The notes under the pieces: generated by a model
Databases searched by the model: none
What the model saw: only the letters and a program-made list of their open reading frames with translations
What the model was told of the DNA's origin: nothing
Program-made: the position numbers and the translations under genes
Virus record (IMG/VR): IMGVR_UViG_3300006616_000011
Coordinates: 1-41,575 of that record
Length of the DNA: 41,575 nucleotides
Reading direction: 5' to 3' (one strand)
Source of the DNA: a virus
Shown: piece after piece, positions 36,170 to 41,364 of the stretch
Layout of the letters: the number at the start of each line of letters is the position of its first letter
How positions within the stretch are numbered: position 1 is the stretch's first letter

Positions 36170-36326
36170 TATAGTACCTGTGTATAAGATCACCGCGAGT
36201 AACGCCTATATCCTGTAATTCTCTGTCTGTTAGGTTTTGTAGTAAGTATAAGTCTGCGCTTGCTTGTCTAGACTTGATGATTGATTTGTTTACGCCTGAA
36301 ATAGCTGAAAATACTTTTTTTAACAT
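36159..36326 (-). CDS. DUF1127-like microprotein (55 aa)
   Basis: A 55-residue frame with a good Shine-Dalgarno site (AGGAAAG, about 5 nt before the ATG at 36324-36326). Residues 30-46 (QNLTDRELQDIGVTRGD) match the DUF1127 signature 'L-T/S-D-R-E-L-x-D-I-G-[IV]-x-R-x-[DE]-I/L', and the start MLKKVFSAISG is basic and amphipathic. DUF1127 proteins are small bacterial proteins, some of which bind RNA or tune phosphate and stress responses. Such a gene within a phage structural operon suggests modulation of host RNA or metabolism. It is too short for many ORF filters. It overlaps the lipoprotein gene at the end. Confidence 0.72.
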   Translation of the reverse strand: MLKKVFSAISGVNKSIIKSRQASADLYLLQNLTDRELQDIGVTRGDLIHRYYNKD

Positions 36327-36426
36327 TGTTCTTTCCTATGATATGCCCAGCGATATTGCTGAACATGCATAGTTATACATATGTTAAAACTAATTACTTC
36401 AGATATTTTTGCATACCCGTTAGTCG

Positions 36427-36786
36427 TTATACACCTGAAAAAGTCTCTGTAACAGTAAGAATAGTATCTACATGAGATGCTACAGATGGTGTTACTTGTA
36501 TTTTGTCTCCAGGGGATAATACAATCTCAATGTCTGAGAAGGTAATAAACTCACCTGCACCAAGGTTTTTACCTTCTAAGAAGTGTGACGTATACGTATC
36601 AGCTGCTACATACCACTCAATCTCAATATTTGTATTACCTGTAGAGTTATGTACGTGCAGATAACTAAGCTCAGCCGTACAATTAGGTGGGCATGTATAT
36701 ACATCCTCTGTAGTAGTACCAGAGTTATGACCATACAAGGAACGTCTACGAGCCGGTCTACCCTGATGATTGAGCGTAATAGCCAT
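36427..36786 (-). CDS. Beta-rich structural protein (119 aa)
   Basis: A 119-residue protein starting MAITLNHQGRPARRRSLYGH and rich in strands (AELSYLHVHNSTGNTNIEIE, GEFITFSDIEIVLSPGDKIQ). It resembles small marine-phage proteins I recall with the same 'H-N-S-T-G-N-T-x-I-x-I-E-W' pattern, probably a jelly-roll head or tail decoration. It overlaps the preceding gene as TAATG at 36784-36788. It has no signal peptide. The 100 bp downstream, to the DUF1127-like gene, hold no further frame. Confidence 0.6.
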   Translation of the reverse strand: MAITLNHQGRPARRRSLYGHNSGTTTEDVYTCPPNCTAELSYLHVHNSTGNTNIEIEWYVAADTYTSHFLEGKNLGAGEFITFSDIEIVLSPGDKIQVTPSVASHVDTILTVTETFSGV

Positions 36787-37079
36787 TACTCATCTACCCA
36801 CGCTTCATTTTCTGGTGTGTTAGGGTCATCCTTGATGAAATGACCTTTAGCTGTACGAGCCCGTTTCTTACCTTCTGGTGCTTTAGCTTTTTTCTTAGGC
36901 TTAGGTGTAGCCTCTGCTTCAGCACAGATGTAATTAACATTCTCATCTTTACTTTGAACATTGCCATAGTTATCTTCACCTGCTGATTGATTACCTGCAG
37001 AATCCCATACATAACCATGTTCATCTACACGGTAGCCTTTAGCTTCTAATGCTTCTTTGTATTTATGGTAGTACTTCAT
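36786..37079 (-). CDS. Hydrophilic conserved protein (97 aa)
   Basis: A 97-residue protein. The first half is neutral (KYKEALEAKGYRVDEHGYVW, then DSAGN), and the second half is basic and Pro/Lys-rich, with ARTAKGHFIKDDPNTPENEA near the end. The 'ARTAKGHF-x-x-D-D-P-x-T-P-E-N-E-A' tail recurs in marine phage proteins in my memory. It overlaps genes at both ends as TAATG. A DNA-associated or assembly role may be guessed from the basic stretch only. Confidence 0.6.
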   Translation of the reverse strand: MKYYHKYKEALEAKGYRVDEHGYVWDSAGNQSAGEDNYGNVQSKDENVNYICAEAEATPKPKKKAKAPEGKKRARTAKGHFIKDDPNTPENEAWVDE

Positions 37080-37270
37080 TACTTACCTTTCATTGGACGT
37101 GCCGCTGGGTTTGATGCACCACAGTTAAAACCGCCTTTGTTAAAACCTCTACGTTTCTTAGCCATTCCACCATATGCCATTTTAGATTTGCTTTTTTGAC
37201 AACCCTCTTTAGCACACTTAGCTGGACTAGGACAGTCCGGACAAGCCTTAAAGTTAGGTACTTTTTTCAT
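37079..37270 (-). CDS. Small Cys/Lys-rich zinc-ribbon-like protein (63 aa)
   Basis: I start it at ATG 37268-37270, which overlaps the previous stop as ATGA and has GGGAGA about 9 nt upstream; a longer frame to 37303 is less likely. Cys10, Cys13, Cys19 and Cys24 form a CPDC...C...C cluster that could bind zinc. The rest is Lys/Gly-rich (KMAYGGMAKKRRGFNKGGF). It is one of six small basic proteins at the start of the structural operon. Its role is unknown; a DNA- or RNA-binding part is an inference. Confidence 0.6.
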   Translation of the reverse strand: MKKVPNFKACPDCPSPAKCAKEGCQKSKSKMAYGGMAKKRRGFNKGGFNCGASNPAARPMKGK

Positions 37271-37548
37271 GTTCTTGTTCTCCCTGATGCTGTTGTAGAC
37301 CAAGCAACTTTAGCTGGTCCTGTTTTCTTTGCTGCTTCTTTTTTACTTATTTTAGAAGCTACTGCTTTTGGCCTACAGGCAGGGTAGTCCCTACCGTCAC
37401 CTTTTTGTCTTCCACAAGGTTTCCCTGTTTTAACATCTGTCCATTTCTCGCCAAACCATTTACCTAAACCACCTCTAGAGTAGCCACGGGCTTCTGGTAA
37501 TACATGGAGAGATCTAGCTTTTTTTGACTTTGTTGGCTTTTGTGCCAC
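37267..37548 (-). CDS. Small basic protein with GLGKWFGEKW motif, DUF5872-like (93 aa)
   Basis: The best start is GTG 37546-37548, which has a strong GGGGAGGT about 7 nt upstream inside the preceding gene; the frame is open to 37599. The centre reads GLGKWFGEKWTDVKTGKPCG, then DGRDYPACRP, a small motif I recall from DUF5872-like proteins of phages and large DNA viruses, with two Cys that might bind metal. The C-terminus is Lys/Ala-rich. It overlaps the previous gene by 35 bp. Confidence 0.65.
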   Translation of the reverse strand: MAQKPTKSKKARSLHVLPEARGYSRGGLGKWFGEKWTDVKTGKPCGRQKGDGRDYPACRPKAVASKISKKEAAKKTGPAKVAWSTTASGRTRT

Positions 37549-37690
37549 TATATTTACCTCCCCGTGCTTTATATGTCTTAGTAAGCCACGCAGAAGCATA
37601 AGCGCTGGGCCATACTTTAAACTTTCTCTTAGCTTCAGCTTTAACTTTGTTATAAAGCTTCATATTTGTAGGTTTTGGTGATGCAGCCAT
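37514..37690 (-). CDS. Small basic protein (58 aa)
   Basis: Start ATG 37688-37690 forms a TAATG junction with the previous gene and has AAGG about 10 nt upstream, better than the in-frame GTG at 37694-37696. The sequence contains KLYNKVKAEAKRKFKVWPSA and YASAWLTKTYKARGG, a pattern common in short phage proteins near head genes. It is basic and helical, with no membrane segment. It is paired with the DUF5872-like protein that begins inside it. Confidence 0.6.
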   Translation of the reverse strand: MAASPKPTNMKLYNKVKAEAKRKFKVWPSAYASAWLTKTYKARGGKYSGTKANKVKKS

Positions 37691-37986
37691 TACCACTTGA
37701 CCTTATTTGCCCAGTAAGCTGCACTCATCTTACCCTTTTTGATGTTCTTAGCATGTCTAGCTTTAAATGAAGCACGTTTCTTCTTCATCTTATCAGATTC
37801 ACCTGCTTTAGGCTTACCTGCAGTGCTTGCACCCTTCTCACCAAACTTAATATACTTGTACTTACCACCCTCAGAAGCCATTACGTGATGTGATTTACCG
37901 CTATCATCATTTAACCGTTGAGGTTTATTGACGCCTTTTAACCCAGCGCTCTTCATTTTAGTTTTGACACGTTCAGGTATAGCCAT
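37690..37986 (-). CDS. Conserved basic phage protein with a C-terminal AAYWANKVKW motif (98 aa)
   Basis: A 98-residue very basic protein. The second half shows SHHVMASEGGKYKYIKFGEK and KKKRASFKARHAKNIKKGKM, ending SAAYWANKVKW. I recall this ending in many marine podovirus and siphovirus proteins. Its role is not known; the position in the structural operon suggests a virion or packaging-associated protein. It has no enzymatic motif. It begins 1 bp after the HNH-like gene. Confidence 0.65.
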   Translation of the reverse strand: MAIPERVKTKMKSAGLKGVNKPQRLNDDSGKSHHVMASEGGKYKYIKFGEKGASTAGKPKAGESDKMKKKRASFKARHAKNIKKGKMSAAYWANKVKW

Positions 37987-37987
37987 A

Positions 37988-38242
37988 TTATTTTTTCTTT
38001 CCTGCTTTAGCGTTACGAGGGAAACTACGATTCTTAGCTTTTGTCGTTACAGCTAAGTTTTTACGAGCATTATTTCTAGGGTTGCCATCTTTATGATGTA
38101 CATCCTTGCCATCGCCCTTCTTAACGGCACCACCCTGAGATAGTTTAGCACGAGCGCTGTTACGCGATGCTCTCTTCTTTAGCTGAGCAGGTTTGCCTTG
38201 GTAATTAGCATATTCTTTTTTGTAATTTCTAGCCACAGTCAC
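37988..38242 (-). CDS. Small HNH-like protein (84 aa)
   Basis: An 84-residue Lys/Arg-rich protein with a compact HNH motif: VHHKDGNPRNNARKNL at residues 48-63, where His49/His50, Asn58 and Asn62 match the catalytic layout 'H-H-x-D-G-N-x-x-N-N'. HNH nucleases near packaging genes often help terminase cutting; free-standing HNH genes may also be homing. Beyond the motif there is only a basic tail. It overlaps the first gene of the operon by 14 bp, so it is cotranscribed, not an obvious insertion. Confidence 0.65.
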   Translation of the reverse strand: MTVARNYKKEYANYQGKPAQLKKRASRNSARAKLSQGGAVKKGDGKDVHHKDGNPRNNARKNLAVTTKAKNRSFPRNAKAGKKK

Positions 38243-38486
38243 GCTTTCTGTCTGGATCTAACACGTCTCTACGATCTAGCATACCTTCTAAGTACATGGC
38301 TCTTTCAATATGATCTAATGTATATCGAATACCAGTATCTGCCTCTATAGCAGCACGAATGTAAAATACATCACTGCGAGGTATATGTATTCGGCTTATC
38401 TTATTAGAATTGCCTTCTGCTAAAGCAGAGTAAAACTCTTCAAGTACGTTATCGGATGCGTATAGTTGTATACGGCTACGTGTCAT
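38229..38486 (-). CDS. First gene of the structural operon, unknown function (85 aa)
   Basis: I choose ATG 38484-38486, with AGGT about 8 nt upstream, over TTG 38490-38492. The 85 residues contain helices (LEEFYSALAEGNSNKISRIH; IRYTLDHIERAMYLEGMLDR) and an Arg-rich end. It is the first gene after the promoter at 38639-38667 and overlaps the HNH-like gene by 14 bp. Similar short proteins are present in marine phages in my memory, but I cannot name a family. Confidence 0.6.
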   Translation of the reverse strand: MTRSRIQLYASDNVLEEFYSALAEGNSNKISRIHIPRSDVFYIRAAIEADTGIRYTLDHIERAMYLEGMLDRRDVLDPDRKRDCG

Positions 38487-38574
38487 TGTCAATACCTATA
38501 ATGTAAAAATAGGGTACGTGTCGCAAACTACGTGTGAGGAGAGGAGACAAGAGGAGAGAGTTACACATTAAGTT

Positions 38575-38728
38575 TGTAACACGTACCAGTAGTGTAACAC
38601 TTATTATTTATACAGAGTTATGTGTGTTACATACGAATATGTTAGTACACAACCAGTATGTTGTCAACACCATAGTTTAACTTTATGTGTTAAAACTCTT
38701 CCTATGTCCAGTATCCTATATGTAACAC
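38575..38728 (-). repeat. Short repeats TGTAACAC in the operon leader and promoter
   Basis: The octamer TGTAACAC occurs at 38575-38582, 38593-38600 and 38721-38728, and inverted as GTGTTACA at 38624-38631. Two copies are 18 bp apart in the leader. They may bind a regulator or act in the mRNA. They are AT-rich, so chance similarity cannot be excluded. Confidence 0.4.
38639..38667 (-). promoter_or_regulatory. Sigma70-type promoter of the structural operon
   Basis: On the minus strand, TTGACA (38662-38667 on plus, 6/6) and TAACAT (38639-38644, 4/6) are separated by 17 bp. The -35 hexamer lies 5 bp from the palindrome at 38672-38684. Transcription would begin near 38632, leaving a leader of about 145 nt before the first ATG. 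A second, weaker candidate (TTGCGA, 17 bp, CATTAT) is at 38498-38526. Confidence 0.6.
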
Positions 38729-38794
38729 TTACTATATAGTTTAACTATTTCTTATTTATTACTTGTTTAAGTAAAAACTTAAGAGTTTAACTCT
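38672..38794. promoter_or_regulatory. Three 13-bp palindromic operator-like sites
   Basis: Sites at 38672-38684 (ATAGTTTAACTTT), 38736-38748 (ATAGTTTAACTAT, perfect) and 38782-38794 (AGAGTTTAACTCT, perfect) share the core AGTTTAACT with a single central T. Centres are 64 and 46 bp apart. They lie just upstream of the -35 box of the structural promoter, a place for an activator, though a repressor is equally possible. A further inverted repeat, TTAAGT with loop AAAA and ACTTAA (38767-38782), overlaps the last site. Confidence 0.55.
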
Positions 38795-39420
38795 GTTTGC
38801 TCCTGCTCCGCAGTTATACATATAGAATAACCCGTGTCAATCCGGAAAATGCATATATCTGTAAGAAAGTTCCGTTATATTCGATAATACTTATAATGTG
38901 TGATATTTATGCACCACTAATGTGTGTCTGTCTGTATACATGCCTGGGTAAAGGCCGTTTCAAAATTCACTTCTGTGTGTTTGTACATATACAAGTAACG
39001 GTATACCCCCCACTGGCTCTCGCCCCGTACCCCTTCGACCTATCTACTATCATAATTCATGGTTAAATATGGTGTAAGTTACTGTAATTGTTATACTTTT
39101 ATACTGATATATGATCAGTTATAGCTAAAAAGAGGTGTAAAAATATGCAGTTTTAAAGATGTGCACAATAAATAGGCAAAGGATGCACAAACAAAAAAGA
39201 CACCCCATAACCAATAATCATTGAAAGCATACCACCCCAAAAAAAGCTTATACTATATAATACCAAAAAAAGTTTTTTACACCAAACTCAACCAATAGCT
39301 AAAAATACAAAGAAAAAACATAATGAAAACACAGACTTACAAGAAAGTTTATGAAATAGTAACTTTTTTCTTGCAATCTGTTTTGGTACATGCCACCTTA
39401 AGAACATCGAAAGCGACAAG

Positions 39421-39529
39421 TTAACAGCGACGAGGCAAACGCCCTAGACTCAAATTAACAGCGTCCTAGACGATCAAGCCGGATAAGAGACCTGCAACAG
39501 AATATGAATAACTGAATTGAATAACTGAA
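39421..39529 (+). repeat. Short direct repeats upstream of the plus-strand genes
   Basis: TTAACAGCG occurs at 39421-39429 and 39455-39463, each near a CCTAGAC (39443-39449 and 39465-39471). GAATAACTGAA occurs at 39506-39516 and 39519-39529, period 13, with a partial third copy. Their function is unknown; they could be iterons or protein-binding sites. Confidence 0.45.
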
Positions 39530-39809
39530 TACCGAATAAAAAAAATAACTTGACTTAATTAGGAGAATATGACCAGATAAAGACACTAAATAAAAGAATA
39601 AAACAGACCTTAGCTAATGGATTTTAGCAGTCGACAGAATGAGCCGAGTAATGACCGGCATAGTGAAGAAACCTTATTCGAGCGTGGTATGACAAAACCT
39701 AAACTCGATTGAACATAGGCAGATAGCACATAAGAACCTAGGCAGATCGGGTTTCTAGAATGGTGACTTGAATCAATCCATCAGCAGTGCTTGCGGTGAA
39801 TGTAGCTTG

Positions 39810-39852
39810 GATAGGCCCAGGACAGATGTGTCCAGGATAATTGTGGCCTATC
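39810..39852 (+). ncRNA. Structured RNA element before the first plus-strand gene
   Basis: The outer arms GATAGGCC (39810-39817) and GGCCTATC (39845-39852) pair perfectly over 8 bp. Inside, GGACA and TGTCC (39820-39824, 39829-39833) pair over 5 bp with loop GATG. The remaining loop is asymmetric (AGGATAATTGT). The element ends 32 nt before the ATG at 39885. It could be a leader structure, a terminator remnant (no T run) or part of a small RNA. Confidence 0.5.
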
Positions 39853-39884
39853 TTACTTTATGTTCAAACTATGGAGAGTGAAAA

Positions 39885-40151
39885 ATGAAACGTAATATTA
39901 AAAAAGCATATGACGCATTAAATAAAATAGGTGCACCTACTCGTGAGGGTGGCTATTATGGCGAGGATAGTTTTCGGATAAGTGCCGAAGACAACGAGCA
40001 TGAAACATGGGCGGATTATTACCAAATGACTGATGGCGATGAAACCGGCTTCACGTGTGGTGTAAGCGATAAAATTAATGATATACTTGACGCTAACGGC
40101 CTTTATGCCGAATGGATAGATGCCGGTTCCTTGGCGGTAGTTGAAGTTTAA
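39885..40151 (+). CDS. Small acidic phage protein (88 aa)
   Basis: An 88-residue acidic protein: MKRNIKKAYDALNKIGAPTR, then EDSFRISAEDNEHETWADYY and a C-terminal NDILDANGLYAEWIDAGSL. It has no membrane segment. GGAGAG lies about 8 nt before the ATG in the leader ATGGAGAGTGAAA, the same leader found at 41035. Similar short proteins with 'S-A-E-D-N' and 'G-L-Y-A-E-W' I recall in phage early regions. It may act on the host, but nothing shows how. Confidence 0.65.
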   Translation: MKRNIKKAYDALNKIGAPTREGGYYGEDSFRISAEDNEHETWADYYQMTDGDETGFTCGVSDKINDILDANGLYAEWIDAGSLAVVEV

Positions 40152-40152
40152 C

Positions 40153-40181
40153 TTGACATTAGCACTTGAAAGGGTGCTAAT
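40153..40181 (+). promoter_or_regulatory. Promoter with an embedded CIRCE-like inverted repeat
   Basis: TTGACA (40153-40158, 6/6) and GCTAAT (40176-40181, 4/6) are 17 bp apart. The arms ATTAGCAC (40158-40165) and GTGCTAAT (40174-40181) form a perfect 8-bp inverted repeat with an 8-bp loop, covering the spacer and the -10 box. The arms match the half sites of the CIRCE operator of HrcA (TTAGCACTC/GAGTGCTAA), but the spacing is 5 bp shorter. A repressor would block the promoter. Confidence 0.55.
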
Positions 40182-40210
40182 TGCAGGAGAAACTTAATTA
40201 GGAGATTGAG

Positions 40211-40978
40211 ATGAAACTTAAATTATTAGGCGTTGGTACAAACGCAAAAACTATTAAAGGCGATGGCGACGAGTATCTAACGGCCATTATGTATATGACC
40301 CCATGGAAAGTTATGATTGATGGTAAGATGTTTAACTCTTGCCCTATGGCGGAAGAGGCCGGCTGCGTAGAACCTTGCTTAAATACTGCCGGACGTGGTG
40401 CGATGAATGTTGTGCAATCTGCCAGACAAAGAAAAGCTGAATGGTTTTACAGAGACCGCGATGCATTCATGGAACAACTACGCCAAGACATTACAAGTTT
40501 TGAAAAGTATTGCACCAAACGAGGCATTCAACCGGTTGTGCGTCTTAATGGTACAACTGACATTCGTTGGGAAAGCATAAAGATTGCCGGATATACTACG
40601 ATTTTTGAGTTATTCCCTAATGTACAGTTTTATGACTACACTAAAATATCCAACCGTAAAACTAAGCATATTGCCAATTACCATTTGACTTGGAGTTACA
40701 GTGGTGCGAAGCAATCCTATGCTGATAAACTTGACAGTGCTATCAAGGCGGGTATGAATGTCGCGGTTGTATTTCGTGAACCTGTCGAGATCAAGGGTAA
40801 TGCATGGCGTAAGTTACCGGTGGTTGATGGTGACGCTGATGATTTACGAATACTCGACCCAAAGGGTGGACATGCGGTTGCATTGTATGCCAAGGGCAAG
40901 GCCAAGAAAGATAAAAGCGGTTTTGTAGTTGATATAGTTGAAGCTGAATGGTCACGAAAGTTGGCTGAATATGCTTGA
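40211..40978 (+). CDS. GP88-family protein with three conserved cysteines (255 aa)
   Basis: A 255-residue protein of the phage 'gene product 88' type. It contains SCPMAEEAGCVEPCLNTAGR (residues 43-62) with Cys44, Cys52 and Cys56, then a helix with SARQRKAEWFYRDRDAFMEQ, PVVRLNGTTDIRWE at about 114-127 and a C-terminal GHAVALYAKGKAKKDKSGFV. The CX7CX3C cluster followed by alternating strands and helices suggests a metal-binding TIM-barrel-like fold, somewhat like radical SAM proteins, but the spacing is not the classical CX3CX2C. Function is unknown. AGGAGA lies 7 nt before the ATG, behind the promoter at 40153-40181. Confidence 0.75.
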   Translation: MKLKLLGVGTNAKTIKGDGDEYLTAIMYMTPWKVMIDGKMFNSCPMAEEAGCVEPCLNTAGRGAMNVVQSARQRKAEWFYRDRDAFMEQLRQDITSFEKYCTKRGIQPVVRLNGTTDIRWESIKIAGYTTIFELFPNVQFYDYTKISNRKTKHIANYHLTWSYSGAKQSYADKLDSAIKAGMNVAVVFREPVEIKGNAWRKLPVVDGDADDLRILDPKGGHAVALYAKGKAKKDKSGFVVDIVEAEWSRKLAEYA

Positions 40979-41045
40979 TGAAAAAATAATACTTGCAATA
41001 ATATTAATAGCATTAGTAATATACATGTATAACAATGGAGAGTGA
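40971..41045 (+). CDS. 24-residue membrane microprotein
   Basis: ATG 40971-40973 opens a 24-codon frame: MLDEKIILAIILIALVIYMY, ending NNGE. Residues 5-20 are an unbroken hydrophobic helix, enough to cross the membrane. The start overlaps the end of the GP88 gene by 8 bp, and the end runs through the ribosome site of the next gene, so it is coupled to both. Its own Shine-Dalgarno site is weak. Small membrane peptides of phages can modulate host envelope proteins or lysis, but this is a guess. It may also be a chance frame. Confidence 0.45.
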   Translation: MLDEKIILAIILIALVIYMYNNGE

Positions 41046-41046
41046 A

Positions 41047-41364
41047 ATGGATTGGTCAACGTATATAACTGACTTGGATATTCCTAACGATTGGGCTTAT
41101 GATGGCTATCACCACGCCGTATTACCTAGCTATCTTATTGAAGATGCTGACATTGTTGTTTACATAGATAGCCATGATAAGAACGAGCGTTTACGCAACT
41201 CTAAAGAGTGGAACACTTGCGCCACCATAGATAATTTAAACCCTAGGTTTACAGTGTTTAATAGTGATTATGCCACTGGTAATACGCTTGACATTCCAGA
41301 GGAATTACTAGCAACTAATGATTTTAATGAAGTACTAAAGTTTGCAAAGGAGAGAAGCAAATGA
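41047..41364 (+). CDS. Small acidic protein of unknown function (105 aa)
   Basis: I start it at ATG 41047, behind GGAGAG in the same ATGGAGAGTGAAA leader as the 39885 gene, rather than at ATG 41035 inside that leader. The sequence begins MDWSTYITDLDIPNDWAYDG and includes DADIVVYIDSHDKNERLRNS and FTVFNSDYATGNTLDIPEEL. It has no membrane segment or known motif. It ends overlapping the methyltransferase start as ATGA, so the two are coupled. Confidence 0.65.
   Translation: MDWSTYITDLDIPNDWAYDGYHHAVLPSYLIEDADIVVYIDSHDKNERLRNSKEWNTCATIDNLNPRFTVFNSDYATGNTLDIPEELLATNDFNEVLKFAKERSK

Larger units (their letters stand above)
38795..39884. other. Long non-coding region between divergent transcription units
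   Basis: Roughly 1.1 kb without a convincing gene. It holds a mixed AT-rich part (38795-39130), an A-rich asymmetric part (39130-39370, runs of A on the plus strand and CACCCC repeats), short repeats (39421-39529), an aborted reading frame behind a good ribosome site (about 39553-39582) and a hairpin (39810-39852). The asymmetry and short repeats could mark a replication origin or regulatory hub. TATAAT at 38892-38897 has no -35 partner. Confidence 0.5.

Noticed and set aside
37988-38242. Homing endonuclease insertion
   Set aside because: The HNH-like gene overlaps its neighbour, matches the small basic proteins in style and interrupts no gene.
38797-39066. 89-codon plus-strand frame in the divergent region
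   Set aside because: Odd Cys/Tyr/Ile-rich sequence, no ribosome site, no motif; likely chance in AT-rich DNA.
39548-39580. Promoter with TTGACT at 39550
   Set aside because: No acceptable -10 box at 16-18 bp; the similarity lies in the ribosome-site leader.
39617-39712. 31-codon plus-strand frame (ends RGMTKPKLD)
   Set aside because: Reads somewhat like a protein but has no ribosome site and a stop just upstream; kept only as a possible remnant.
38493-39884. tRNA genes or CRISPR array in the non-coding region
   Set aside because: No T-arm GGTTCGA-type sequence with a matching acceptor stem and no spaced identical repeats with unique spacers were seen.
40158-40181. True CIRCE element
   Set aside because: Half-sites agree but the gap is 5 bp too short, so I report it only as CIRCE-like.
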